Positions 24,721 through 36,684 of a stretch of 64,000 nt of DNA are shown here, one piece after another. The stretch is from Ipomoea triloba (Eukaryota > Streptophyta > Magnoliopsida > Solanales > Convolvulaceae): positions 35,807,111-35,871,110 of the forward strand of contig NC_044916.1 of NCBI RefSeq assembly GCF_003576645.1. The letters run 5' to 3'. Each line of letters opens with the position of its first letter. Position 1 is the stretch's first letter. Below the pieces are notes generated by a model. The model was given only the letters and a program-made list of their open reading frames with translations, searched no databases and was not told the origin of the DNA. The translations under genes were made by a program, and so were the position numbers.

Positions 24721-25276
24721 TATTTAGTATTTACACACTTTTAATGACTTTGTTCATGCCTCTAAATCCAACTTCAATTGGTCCAATAATCAAAACAATA
24801 TCTCTGTTGGACCTTGCCCAAAGGATAAGCATTTTGGAGGATCATATCGATATTGTTGAAAGATTCACTGACCAGCCCAACTTGTTTTGCATGAGTTAGA
24901 CTAAGCCCCATGTAGCTAGTCATCTAACAACACTTATGTGGTATATTTGATCAACCACGTTAATTAACCAAAAAATTTCAGTGTATGCTTTATCTCTTTG
25001 TGACCCTTTACTGATTTAAGTTACAAAGTGGAGTTTATATAATGTAAACCCTCATGATGTGCAAATAATATTATTAGTAGTTCATTTAAAATTTTGCAAC
25101 AATATCAGTCTAACAAATTTTCATTGAGGCACCAAGAATGTTCGGCTTGAATCTGGGATGTTCTGGTATTGGGCTTGGGCTTTCTCATTTTAGCATAGTA
25201 CCATTCTACCAATATTGAAGCAGCATTATGAAGCACTGATCCAATTTCTGCTTCGTGATATGGCGTACTAGTTGCT
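24720..25276. other. Intergenic, no gene seen
   Basis: No frame gives a recognisable protein. The short open frame that crosses from the AT run into 24899 begins in the microsatellite and is not credible. Confidence 0.5.
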
Positions 25277-25293
25277 AGTATATAGATTATGTT

Positions 25294-25431
25294 TTTCTTT
25301 CCTGAATACTAGTGACTCTGTTACAATGTAGTATCTGTTCATAATTGCTTTTTCAACTTACTGAAACACAAAAGAGTCAATACTGTTCTCATTGAAGCTC
25401 AAACCCATTACCTCTCATTTGGGAGAGTCAC
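25294..25431 (-). mobile_element. SINE, 5'-truncated, with 17-bp target-site duplication
   Basis: Same family as the element at 4822-4987 on the minus strand, but the tRNA-like box A end is missing. AGTATATAGATTATGTT is repeated perfectly at 25277-25293 and 25432-25448. The tail next to the left repeat is T-rich on the plus strand, although short. Confidence 0.85.
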
Positions 25432-25900
25432 AGTATATAGATTATGTTAAATAGACTCCTTTGCCCAACATATATGTTCGATAGTCTTAAAAACAACTAT
25501 GGTTCAAAAGGTACTTGGATTACAAAGTTAATTTATGGTATGTTTGAAAACTCGAAAAATAATTTCTCTAAATTTTTAGTGTTTGGCAAGAGTAAAAATA
25601 CTAAAGTCAATGAAAATTGATTTTAGTCAAAGGAAAATAAAACTAATTTTTTTGAAAAATAACTTCCCTTTTTTCACGAACATCACTGATTTCGAGGGAA
25701 ACCAGAGCCGAAACCATTTATTTTTAATGAAACAATTGTTTATTTTTTAATTTTTTTAATAAATAACACTGGGTTTTTTTTTTTTTTTTTTCTAAAATAG
25801 ATGTAAAATCGATCTTCATCACACGTACGCATTTATTTATTTCCCCTTTTGAGATCTCTGATTCAGCCTATTCCCTGGGACTAGAAATTTCATTGGATAA

Positions 25901-26068
25901 ACGCAGTATGCCAGATCAGGAAACGGTGATTTGCGAAGAAATTTTGATATCGTTTCTTCAATTTCTTACTCTTTTCCTACAAGCACGCAGTATGCCAGAT
26001 CAGGAAACGGTGATTTGCGAAGAAATTTTGATATCGTTTCTTCAATTTCTTACTCTTTTCCTACAAGC
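25901..26068. repeat. 84-bp perfect tandem duplication
   Basis: The unit starting ACGCAGTATGCCAGATCAGG is present at 25901-25984 and 25985-26068. No difference is visible. As 84 is a multiple of three, a reading frame stays open across both copies, but nothing else suggests coding. Confidence 0.95.
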
Positions 26069-26159
26069 AACCAAGACTTTCGAGATCCTATATTTAATTC
26101 AATATATATATATATTATATATTTTTGTAATTTCCCGTACAGAATTAGATGATTAAACA

Positions 26160-28000
26160 AGTCAATTTGCACGGGATATTATTTGCCTGACATGCTAATG
26201 CATGTTCATAATTGTCAATCATCCTCTGGCATCGAACCATCATTAAGAATTATGTTGTATATTTCTTATATTTTATTAGAAGAAGACATATGTTGGAGCG
26301 TAGAGGAGTGAAGCAACGTAAATCATGTGTGCTATAGAAAGAAATTCTATAAATGTATTGTTAAGGTTATATATAAACGAAAATTAATGCAATGTGGACC
26401 ATGATCATGGCTGATATTGCAGTTGTGTTGAATAGATATTGCAGTTGTGTTGAAAGGAAACTGCAGTTGCGCGGAGCAGAGGCCGTTCATCCGTTCAACA
26501 CAACTGCAGTTCCAAACGGATGACACGACCTCTGTTCCGTACAACTACAACTTAGATTTTGAGCAAAACTCGATGACTAAAAGTGACTACACTATAAATT
26601 CAGGGTTGAGTTAGTTATTTTTCAATAATTTAAGCTCTAAAAATATCATTTTCTCTTGAAGAAATGAAAACTAGATAATTGAAATAAACACAACCTAAAA
26701 TTTTCAAATATAACAACATTTTTGCTTTTAATTATTGGCTTTAATTTGTTCCACTGAAGTTCTTAATTAATCAACTACGTACTTTCTTTAATTAATAATC
26801 GTACTGTCTTTAATTAATAATTTGAGCTTGGTATAATTTTCCAAATGGTCCCCTATTGTGATTTGACTGCAAAATGGCGTAATGCACTCGCTCAAAGATG
26901 CTTCTCCTATCTTACAGGAAGGATGATTCCACGGTCAAAAGAGGACATATTGTCGTGGGAGGAGAATGCTAGGGTTTTTCAAAGCATGGCTAAATTACAG
27001 TGTGAACACTGCCAACAAAGAATCTGATTTTCTTAGGTTAGACCAATGTAATTAAGTCTGTGTTTATTTTGCGGCAAATTGGGAGCTCAATGTGAACATT
27101 ATTCTAAGTGTTTGTAAGTGTTGTCTCCAACTACCATATAAACAGCCAATTTCATTATTGTTAGGCTCAAACTAATGCTTACTACTACTACGTCAAAAGA
27201 TATAACTCGTAGCGAAATCACAACTTTATTTTTTTATATCACCAAAACAGGAGGCAAAATAATGATAGGCTTAACAATCACCCCAACCACATGATATTCG
27301 ATTTGGCCCTTCACCGGTCACTACCCAACCCAACAATTATCTATACATACACACTCACGTACTCACTCTGTAATGTTCTATGTAGTTTTGCTTTGATTGA
27401 ACTATAAAGTTCAGGGTTTCCTTCCCGTATGACCAAAGGCAAGTTGTATGGAATTTGCCGTGCTATATAAGGACATTATATTAATATACACGTAAACCAC
27501 TAAAACGCATCTAACAATTTACCTCCCTATGCCATCAATTTAGACTTCAGAACAAGAACAAACAAACTCTAGGGTTGTTGGTACAATAATCCATTTTGAA
27601 AATAATAATTTTAATTTGAATAAGCAATTGGGGGGTGGCAGTCTCAATCAAACCGCACTAACTATGGCATCATTGGCGCTCCAAGCGCATGCAAATTGCA
27701 CAATGTAGCTAACCTTCAAAAGGGCAGGACCGAGTGTAGATTTCATTGTCGTAGGACTGTGGAACAGCCGACAACCTAAGCTCATTTAGAACGACGCTTT
27801 TTCTGTGTTGAGCTTCTCAAAATAATACGGTGGTTGGTCCTTGGATTTCCTTACCATATTTTGTGGGTTACAATTGTACATTTCCTAGGAGACCAACTAA
27901 CGGCGATTCTTTATCCTGATTTTATGTACGTGCATCAAGGACGACCACACACTGTCTAGGTTTAGCGTTCAACCATAGTGACTAGAGTTAGTTATTGTTG
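26160..28000. other. Intergenic, no confident gene
   Basis: Contains the palindromic block at 26398-26552. A 60-codon open frame at 26845-27027 (MVPYCDLTAKWRNALAQRCF...) has an unusual, protein-like composition, but I cannot place it. No exon partners were seen. The rest is AT-rich and empty. Confidence 0.4.
26398..26552. repeat. Palindromic repeat with GCAGTTGTGTTGAA words
   Basis: GATATTGCAGTTGTGTTGAA occurs twice in a row, and its complement CAACACAACTGCAGTT follows. GGAGCAGAGGCC..TTCATCCGTT on the left pairs imperfectly with AACGGATGACACGACCTCTG on the right. It is a small foldback element. Confidence 0.6.
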
Positions 28001-28011
28001 CCCGCACAGAA

Positions 28012-28140
28012 AGTTTTTTTTAGTACTACTGACTCACAAAGATCAGAATCAACTGTCGCCTCCATTAAGGATCGAAGGCTCGAACCCACTTCCTACCACA
28101 TGGGAGTGTAAATCAGGTGCCGCTAGACCATAAGGTCTTT
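28012..28140 (-). mobile_element. SINE copy, diverged
   Basis: Minus-strand copy of the SINE family: box-A-like GACCTTATGGTCTAGCGGCA, box-B-like GGGTTCGAGCC, and a T-run (28014-28021) for the tail. The possible target duplications (CTAGAGTTAGTTATTG and CTAGAGTAGTTAATTG) differ and do not abut exactly, so they are uncertain. Confidence 0.7.
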
Positions 28141-28649
28141 AGTAATTCTAGAGTAGTTAATTGCGAGCAAATATACAAGATCAAGCTCTACTAGTCACAA
28201 TATGAAGTTACACGAATGTGGTGTGGCACCAGACACTAATTTCCTCTCCTAATAGACCGTTGAGTCACCCTAATTTATCTCTTTACTATATTGTTGGGCC
28301 AGGTATATATGAGGTCTTGGAGCCACAAATTTCGTCTTTTATAAGCAAGTGTTAGTTATTGTTCATTTAGAGGATTAATTTAATTGAAATTTTAATATCA
28401 TTAATTTGTTATTAATGATGGACCAGCGGTGAAGGGCATGTTTAGAGGATTTGTTTGTCCAGAATCAACACGATCAAACAAACAGCAACCACCTTAAGTC
28501 GCTTTCGCAACTCCACTTTCTAGCTAGGAATTTTAAAGTTTTCAAAGTTTTGGTGCATACACACACACGTATATACTTACTATTAGAATGCAGGTTTCCA
28601 ACTATTTAACCAACCATAAACCGCGTATATTGTTAGAATATACAAATTG

Positions 28650-28915
28650 AGCCCCGGAGATTGCTCAATTGAAAAACCAATCAACATATAATTTCACTTA
28701 AAGCGATAGAGCGGCGGTTCAAATTCCGTTAGGAATCTAGAGGGCCATTGAAGCCTTAACAATCAACGTGGAAACTGGAAAGGATGTCTTGTGCACAAAA
28801 AAAAATTTACATGCTACGTTAGAAATTTGGAATTGGTTGAGTCTCATGACTTATCGTTTTTTAGAGTTTTAGGAGCACGATTAGTTCGGTGAAATTAGGA
28901 AACTTGGTGCTAATA
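28650..28915 (+). repeat. SINE-like repeat with a box-B motif
   Basis: This stretch resembles about 22905-23150 (and its second copy near 24395-24640). Shared words include CGTTAGGAA, GGCCATT..GAAGCC, GATGTCTTGTGC and TTGATTGAG/TTGGTTGAG. GGTTCAAATTCCG near 28712 is a good tRNA box B, so a tRNA-derived head is likely. No clear poly(A) tail or target duplication was found. Confidence 0.5.
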
Positions 28916-29379
28916 ATAATTTAAAAAGGAATATACAAGTTGGATCCATAGGCCAATGCAAGTTGGATTAAATGAACTTCAAATTATAGTCCTCATTACG
29001 AATTGATTGAGATCCCCAAGGACCACAAGATCGAATACACGTACACACAGGGCAACAAGTGGGATACGATTTTGCATGTGTTTACACTACGCTATAATCA
29101 AATCCTTTAAAGCGACCCCCAAAAAGAATATTGAAACGCAAAATTAATGAGTGTTGGGTAGAGATCAAACCCTAATGGCCAAATTTAACTTTTTTATTAC
29201 TCTGTAAATTTGATACATGATAGTGATTGCTAAATAAGTACATGTAAATAAAATTATACTTATGTACTAATTATAACTTTGGACATGTTAGTAAGTAAAA
29301 TTAAAAGGTATTGGAAGAAAATTGTTGCCAATTTATCATCAGAATTTTTGGCCTAAAATTAAAAAACTTAATTGAAGAC

Positions 29380-29520
29380 CTTGTTTTTTGTGAGACGACC
29401 ACGAGGTGTTCTGAGTAGTTAAGCACCCAAATTGATTTTTCCATACGAGAGGAGATTCGAAATCATAACCTCTCTTAAAGGATAAGAGTGCACGACTACT
29501 CATACCAACCAAACTGGTAT
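29380..29520 (-). mobile_element. Second type of tRNA-derived SINE with 10-bp direct repeats
   Basis: On the minus strand it starts CCAGTTTGGTTGGTATGAG, similar to tRNA box A (TAGCTCAGTTGGTAGAGC), and continues with GATTTCGAATCTCC, a box-B match. It ends CTCACAAAAAACAAGG. AATTGAAGAC flanks it at 29370-29379 and 29521-29530. The body differs from the GTGGTCTAGTGG family. Confidence 0.6.
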
Positions 29521-30452
29521 AATTGAAGACGTTTTGTGAATTGCAATAGTCTTGGACTATTGATGATATGCATTGAAAATATTCGTTAACAATTAATATT
29601 ATAATTGTAAAGGAATTAGGGAAATTAATTATAAGCAAGCGGACAGCTAGTTGTATCAGTTGTCTTCTAATTGTATTTAAGAATTAAGAGCAAATCATAT
29701 GATCCTACGTCGTACCCTGGATTTCTTCCACTCCACAGCTTTTCTTCCCTTAATATATGTCCATCCTTGTCCTTTTCAGGATCCAAAAAAAAAAAAAAAA
29801 AAAGAAATTTCAAACTAAAATACAAAATCTCCGATCCAATCACGCCTCCAAGAAAACTGTGTACTAGTTTACCATCCTAGGTTGTAGGCAAGAAAACCAT
29901 TTGCTGAATTGAAATCTGGATGGATTAATAAAACTTCTACATTCTCAAATGAATAAAACACACAAATACATATGTCTTTTCGAATGCTTATGAATTTTTT
30001 TGAATGAAGACAATAATTATATTATTAAGATTATGCTTTATGGATTTTAAAATTCATACTAATTTATTTAAGTCAATAATTTATAAATAAATTATAAACT
30101 ATTTATTAGAATAATGTATAGTCATAAATAATAGTTATAAAAATATAATTTTATTTATTTAAGATACTAATTATTAGGATTAAGCGCTACTAAATGTATA
30201 ACCGTACTTTATTTCTTTATACTTATGTAAGGCTTGGCCATCGATCAAAATAAATTATAGAGTATTAAATAAAGGGGAAATGATACAATAACTTTGATAT
30301 AAACAAATGGAGAGGATTGAAGCGGGATTACATAACATAAGCTTCTAGTTAGGTTCGGACCCATAACTAAAGATTTTTGTCACATGGAGTACATGCACTT
30401 TGAGGTTTTCGAAGTATAATTTAATATCTTATGGATTTTTTACCATCAAAAC

Positions 30453-30497
30453 CATAACTTGCTGTTTTTTTTTTTTTTTTGAAAATCATAACTTGCT
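30453..30497 (-). mobile_element. Micro-retroinsertion with 11-bp direct repeats
   Basis: CATAACTTGCT stands at 30453-30463 and 30487-30497. The 23 nt between are G, sixteen T and GAAAAT. On the minus strand this is ATTTTC plus poly(A). The insert at 42639-42662 has the same tip (GGTTTTC plus poly(A)). Confidence 0.55.
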
Positions 30498-30931
30498 AAG
30501 AATTGAATATTGTAGTTTAATCTAATGACATAAATGTGAGACTCTATCTATAGATATAAAACGTCTCAAGATTAATATTCGTCCACTTGTATGTGAAAAA
30601 TAGTCCCATCAAAATAATTTTGTGGAATGGGATCACCATGCAGTCATGTATATATGGACGAACATAGGCCACATACCCCAGCTGGATTTTAGTGTTCAAA
30701 ATCACAATTTCTGACATCAATATGTTACAGTGCATATACATTCCGTGTATATATTTATAAGATATAAACATTAACAAGTAGCAATTATTTTATAATTAAT
30801 GAGCAATTAGTCTAAGAGTGTCGTTAATTTGACAGCTTCACAGATCACAGATCTTTACTGTTTTAAGTTAGAGTTGTATAGCAGTCAGGCCATCCAGCCT
30901 TTTTATGAAGTTTCTGTTCCAAACACATAAT

Positions 30932-31086
30932 TTTACCTCTTTTTAGTTAAAGTAATTATTAATATATATATCATTAGTTTTTATTATCCCAAGTCGTAGG
31001 ACAGCCTACCGGTTAAACCTATTCTTCATGCGCTCCCACACTAATGATATATATATTAATAATTACTTTAACTAAAAAGAGGTAAA
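30932..31086. repeat. Perfect 47-bp inverted repeat with 61-bp loop
   Basis: The arms 30932-30978 and 31040-31086 are exact inverted complements (left arm starts TTTACCTCTTTTTAGTTAAA). The loop 30979-31039 is less AT-rich and holds GTCGTAGGACAGCCTACCGG. A SINE has been inserted right at the end of the right arm. The whole would form a long stable hairpin if transcribed. Confidence 0.95.
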
Positions 31087-31089
31087 TGC

Positions 31090-31229
31090 TAAGGACCTTG
31101 TGGTCTAGTGGCATCAAACCCTTCCCTTTATACGGGAGGTGATGGGTTCACCTCTCAGTAGAGGTAATACTAACCTTAGTAATTATGAACAGATACTGCA
31201 ATAGAGTTAGTAGTATTCAAAAAAAAAAA
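31090..31229 (+). mobile_element. tRNA-derived SINE, full length, with 15-bp target-site duplication
   Basis: The best-preserved copy. It starts TAAGGACCTTGTGGTCTAGT (box A region), has GATGGGTTCACCTCTC (box B region), and ends GTAGTATTC plus a poly(A) tail. AAAAGAGGTAAATGC flanks it perfectly at 31075-31089 and 31230-31244. The left duplication is part of the right arm of the 47-bp inverted repeat, so the SINE came after that repeat. Confidence 0.95.
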
Positions 31230-31244
31230 AAAAGAGGTAAATGC

Positions 31245-32378
31245 CCCACTCTTTTTTTTCTTTTTCCTTTTATCTATTTCATGATAAACTAATTAGAATA
31301 TATACTTTCAAATGTATAATTAATAATTTTCTATTATCACAGTGTCCAAAAAAAAAAAAAAAACTTGATATTCAATTTTAAAAAATATATATGACATTGG
31401 TATCATCATCATCCTTGTGATACTAATTCAGATTCGGTCTGAGCAACATACACGCAAATGTGGGGCATCCTTTACAATGTTCGAACTTCAACCTTGTAAT
31501 TTTTTTGAGCAAAAAGCTTAGAGGGTCGAGTTCAACATCCTAACAAAACTACTTCACAAATATTAAAATTAAATAAATAAAGTTACTAGTTCATTACTGG
31601 TTGTTAGTTTTGGCATAGTGGTAATTACTTGATTATTTAAAATGGGTATATTAATATTGCAACTGCCGCAAGTTGATTGGTTAATTTTTGTATTTCTTGT
31701 ATTTTGATCCATATAAGACACGGACAAAAGGCCGATACCCTAGATTGTCATAAGTAAAAGAAGGAATTCATCATTGAACTGAGAACTCAACCACTACTGT
31801 AAAGCTTCTTCTAATTAATTTATAAACATGTATATTTTCATATTCTTTTAGTTAGTAGTTAGTTGTTGATTACATGTGACTTCCTAGTTCTTGCAGTGGT
31901 ACACAGCCAAGTGTTTGTCAGAAAAGAGAAAGATGACAATGAGTACCCTTGCACACTCATAGGTTTTCTATTACCATTTCCAGTTAGCCCTTATTTTGTG
32001 TATTACAGAGTAATTAAGGTAAATTAGCCCTACCATAGTACACTAATACTTTTTGGTGGTTTAGTTATAGTTATATTTATATACCCATATAATATAATGC
32101 TGTTATATATCTGTAGCTCCACGCAGCAGTTTAAAGGTCAGCTTTGGGTGGTCGTCGTAGCTAGGAGACAATGTACTAGGAGACAACAAAAGCTAGCAGA
32201 GAAACAATGGTTTCAAGGTAATCTTGTGGGCTGCAAACGTTGTATTCTTGAAAGGGAAAGAATTAACCGGCCGCTGGTTTTATAATACATCAACTAGCTC
32301 CCATAGCTCCTCTTTTTTTAAAAAATAAAATAAAATAAAAATTATTATCATCATAATGTGCCATGCCAAAAAATTTTG
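31245..32378. other. Intergenic, no gene seen
   Basis: AT-rich with an A-run near 31346-31363. The open frame at 32097-32285 has no recognisable domain and no partner exons. Confidence 0.5.
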
Positions 32379-32689
32379 GGGTGTTTGGTAAATAGTTATT
32401 AGCTGATTAGGTTATTGAGTTTAACCAGTAGTTGATTGTAGAAAAGTGTTTGGTAAATTAATTGTTAGCTGATAACTGATTATATACAAAATGAATTTTT
32501 CAAAAAAGTTTATCGAAAAAACTGCTTTGAACATCTTTTTGAATTTTAACATTTTGGAGCAATAAACTGTTACATAAAGCTAATTAATCAAACACATATT
32601 GATTGTTTATTAACCAACTCAAACGACTAATGATAGTCAAATAAGTTAAAATTGACTGACAAACTAACTATATGTTACCAAACATAACC
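32379..32689. mobile_element. hAT-like MITE
   Basis: The left end reads GGGTGTTTGGTAAATAG and the complement of the right end reads GGTTATGTTTGGTAACAT. The TGTTTGGTAA core is shared by many plant hAT-type MITEs. Internal words such as TTAGCTGAT recur. The 8-bp target duplication is not clear. Confidence 0.65.
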
Positions 32690-35106
32690 TTTGTGTCAAA
32701 CTTTCTTTTGGGTAAAAAATCATAAGAATACCATAAAATTACAGCTATATAGTACCGGAGTAATTATTTACAAATTATACAATTCAACTTCTATAATATT
32801 TTTCTAATGTTATTATATCTAGGGTGGAATATGTTAATGAATATAATGATCCATGTGAATTCTGACTTTAATAATATACAAATCTCAAAATATTATATTA
32901 TGTGAATGGGAATGATACACGTAAATACTAAATACTAACCTTACTGACGAGTGGCAGAAATTATATTATAATAATATATTATATTATAGATATACACTTT
33001 TGTTTACTTCTATATGGTGGTTGGATTAAAATCTGGAAGATCATTCCAGGGAAGAATTGAAAGAGCAATACGCCAATAACATACCAATAATTCCAGAAAA
33101 GTAGTAAAAACAGCCAACCAATTTTTTTTGCTTGTTTTAGTATTATTCTTCGTTCGACGGCTATGGGAGATGCGTGCAATCCACGTGCAAAGCGATGTAA
33201 TGATTTTAAACAATGTGATTGCGTATAATTATATATTAATGGATTAATTATGGCATACACGAATTGTTAATTATCGCCCTTGAAGAAATTGATCGACAAA
33301 ATCAAAAGAATAGTAACTGTGACCATAAAATATAATATAAACATAAATGTGCAATCCAATTATAAGCTTAGGCTTTTAGTTGAGATGGAGCACATGCTTC
33401 AATTTGGTATCAGGGCCATGAAAAAAGTATGGTCCACGTGTTACTTGGAGCCCATAAAAAAGGGGCGTGTGAGCATAAAATATAATATAAACATAAATGT
33501 GCAGTCCAACTATAAGTTTAGGCTTTTAGTTGAGATTGAAAATAATTATACGGGGTCGAGTCTCACCATGAGCAATAAGTAAAATTCTAGCCTATTTATA
33601 TCTTTCCAGATGCTTTGTTGGGCCGAAAAAATAGGTAACCAAACTACCAGCACCAGTCCAACCTTAAAATCTCGCCTTCTAGACTCAAAAAAATATTCCA
33701 ATCTTTATTATTTTACAGTTGGTATAACTAATTTGATTTCCATTCATTAGCATTGGATGCAAAAAGGTTATTACAAATATAAATCAAAAAAATTATTTTT
33801 AATATATATGACATACGTATGCTGGCAGATATGTATTTATAGAAATAGATACTCCGTAGTATATATCTTTGGACAGACATTCATCCCCTGTCTAATTTAT
33901 GCATGCATACGTATACGCTTATGTAAATTATTACTAAATTACCAAACGTTAAGCTGGCAAAGGATATGATTCATATTCACCGATCCGTCGTATATAGTTT
34001 CTTACATATATTGGTGGTCCTAATTAGATTTACTTTTGCGGTTTTCATTCTTATTCTTTGACCTAAATCATTCATGACTTCTAAATGTTCATAATTTTAT
34101 ACATCAATTTTTTTAAAGAATATATTAAAGTGTTATAATACAACTTTGAATTTCAACCATATTGGATTGGAAGGCCGAATCCAGTATTTTGCCATCGAAA
34201 TGTAGCATCAGTTGTTGCATAAGTATAAAGAAATAAAGTTGTGAACTTCACTACTAGCTACATGTTTTTGCATAGTGGTAAGAGTTTGATCTAACAATTG
34301 GTATCAGAGCATGTCACGAGTTGATGGTGGCTTAAAAATCCGAGTTAATATCATGTCATCAAAATGTGTCGCTGACTGTTACACAAGTATAAAAGAAAAA
34401 ATAAAGGAACATAAAATAAAATAAACAAAATCTGCTAACAGCCCAAGGAGTTCAAACCTGTGACATTCCATTTAAAAGAGGCACAATTATGCCGGTTGAG
34501 GAGAAGTTCTTTGGCAACAAAAGTGCAGTTATAGAATTTGCAGTTGATCTGAGCATAGTATATTCTTCAAGTGGATAAGACAGATAACATCTGCCAAACT
34601 GAATTCATTAGAATACTACAGATTCAGAAGCATATGGATCGACGTTACAACGTTAATAACTACTGTAGTATAAATATTAGGTACTGTCGTCCTGATTTTG
34701 TCTTCTAGGACAAAAGGTGATGAAAATTTTAATTAGCTAATTTAATTTAATAATAAACTCTCTGGGATGAAAAGTTAATTAAATAGATTAGATTAAACTA
34801 ATTAAAGCGATTATTCAAAATTTTCAAATGAGATTTTTTGACAAAGGTACATATGGTGCATCTTAATTGATATAAATTACTACAATAAAAACAGACGACA
34901 GTACAAAGCATACACCAAACTCATTTGTTCTATTGCCAAAAATTCCCCACACCAATATTGGGTTAGATCGACACTGCCTGGCCTGTTCGTTTTGTGACAT
35001 TTTTAACACATTAATTTTTTTTTTTTTATAAAGATAAATAGGATTCGTTGTATATTTCTACTTTGATTAGTGTGTTTTCTTGGGAAATATTATTCCTAAC
35101 TTTTAG
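32690..35106. other. Intergenic with degraded repeats, no gene seen
   Basis: It contains the imperfect tandem repeat at 33324-33540. Two sites read TTGGTATCAG (about 33401 and 34301), the second as TTGGTATCAGAGC. That resembles the initiator-Met-tRNA primer-binding site of copia-type retrotransposons. I see no LTR around them. Confidence 0.4.
33324..33540. repeat. Imperfect tandem repeat, about 150-bp period
   Basis: CATAAAATATAATATAAACA followed by TAAATGTGCA.TCCAA.TATAAG occurs at about 33325 and 33475. Each time AGGCTTTTAGTTGAGAT follows. A few substitutions separate the copies. A GGTATCAGGGCC word lies between them. Confidence 0.75.
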
Positions 35107-35460
35107 GGGGCGTTTGGTTCAAGTTATATAAGATAACTAAGGTTATATTTGCTTGGTAATATAAGATTTCCATGTTTGGTTAAGTTATGTAAGATTCTCA
35201 GGGAATATAACATAACTTTCTGATGAAGTTTTTAGCTATTGGAAGGGAATGTGAGATACACCCCGATTTCTTAGGTAATCTCACATTCCCTTATCTTATT
35301 CCGAGCTTTTAGCATTTTAATCAATTTATCTTATTTCCGTTGTCTTATTTACTTACTTCAATTTTAAACCAAACACAGGAATCTAACATTCCCAGTTATC
35401 TAATATTCCCAGCAATCTAACATTCCCTAAGGTAATCTAACATTCCGTGAACCAAACGCC
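35107..35460. mobile_element. hAT-like MITE
   Basis: The left end is GGCGTTTGGTTCAAG and the right end GTGAACCAAACGCC, a good terminal inverted repeat. Inside are repeated TCTAACATTCCC and ATATAAGAT words. It has no coding capacity. The flanking 8-mers do not match, so the exact borders may be off by a few bases. Confidence 0.7.
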
Positions 35461-36427
35461 TTCCGCTTACAAAATTTACGATTTCATTGTAATCCACATG
35501 ATGAAGATAACTAATCATCAATTGTTACATTAGGAAATAAAAGTGAGAGAGTAGAAATAGGGAGTAAATGCAATAGAACTTGTTTTCTTTTTTGCGTGCA
35601 TATAATGCAAACAAAATATTAGAGTATATCCCAAAAGTCATCAATTCGTCTGTCTAGTTGAAACCCACTGTAGAAGTAAATCACAAGTCATACAATCAGC
35701 TCATAGATCACACTTTAATCTTTATGTACGCACCCCTACATTATCACCTTCAATTGTGACTTCAAATAAGGCGACGAACCAGTAGGCTAACCTCGCGATC
35801 CTAAATCTCATTTCTTGATCTATGTTGTTGAAGGGCAATTAGTTGAATAGGAGTGTGTGCATACAAACAACCTGACGCAGCCTATGATGCTACCTCGGTC
35901 CTTTTCGGTTGAGACAGAAATGTGGGTCAAAGTTTTCAGACTATTCCAAATTAAAAATTAACTCCATTTGATACTGCAGATTTCGGTGAAAAAGACATGA
36001 ATCGCCTTGCTATGCAATCACACATTCACACCCAAGGATTAAAACAATTTAAACAACAAAATTATAAACCAAAAGATTTCAAACAAATCACACATCAACT
36101 CCATTACACAAAAACGATATTTATTTACTGCACACTCTCAAACAGTAATCACAAATTTTCATTGTCATAAAAAAGAATTTTAAATAAGAATTCCATTATT
36201 TGTATCTGTTCTTTTCCTTACTCGGACTCGCAGCAGATGCCAGGCAGCTAGTTGGATGCAAGTGAAATGGAGAAATGGTCCGTTCACTCCTACTACATAT
36301 TATTGTCTTGTTCACACATGATGAACATGATACCTTTTCTTTAAACATTTCAATATAAATTTTGGGTTCCTTTTTGTTTACCTATGAACATATTTCTATC
36401 GGTCATGTATATATTAACCCTACACAT

Positions 36428-36472
36428 ACATACTATTTAATTTTTTTAGAAGAAATCACATACTATTTAATT
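36428..36472 (-). mobile_element. Micro-retroinsertion with 15-bp perfect direct repeats
   Basis: ACATACTATTTAATT is repeated exactly at 36428-36442 and 36458-36472 around a 15-nt insert, TTTTTAGAAGAAATC. On the minus strand the insert ends TTCTTCT plus five A. The insert at 9100-9124 shares the TTTTTAGAAGAA part. It lies about 0.5 kb upstream of the bHLH gene. Confidence 0.55.
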
Positions 36473-36619
36473 AATAATCAATTACTCAGAAAATGATGAA
36501 TATATGTCTATATAAAATTTCTAGCAATGATAAGAGTCAAACATTGGCCTTTTGATCATGAAATTTGACTAGAATACCTTGCTAATTACAAAGGTCCACA
36601 CGAACATCTTAAATTAAGG

Positions 36620-36684
36620 TAACACTTATGTAAGACCGTCTCACGGGTCTCAATCCGTGAGACGGTTTCCTACAAATTTTTGCC
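36620..36684. repeat. Short foldback repeat (GTGAGACGGT family)
   Basis: Contains TAAGACCGTCTCACGGGTCT and then CCGTGAGACGGT, so the two ends pair. The same words form the ends of the larger elements at 39652-39821 and 41188-41617. This is the smallest member of the family in the window. Confidence 0.7.

Noticed and set aside
26845..27027. Open frame of 60 codons starting MVPYCDLTAKWRNALAQRCF
   Set aside because: The composition looks protein-like, but I know no domain that fits, and no splice partners or promoter are visible.
34300..34315. TTGGTATCAGAGC, like a copia primer-binding site
   Set aside because: No LTR with TG/CA ends, polypurine tract or gag-pol remnant was seen next to it.
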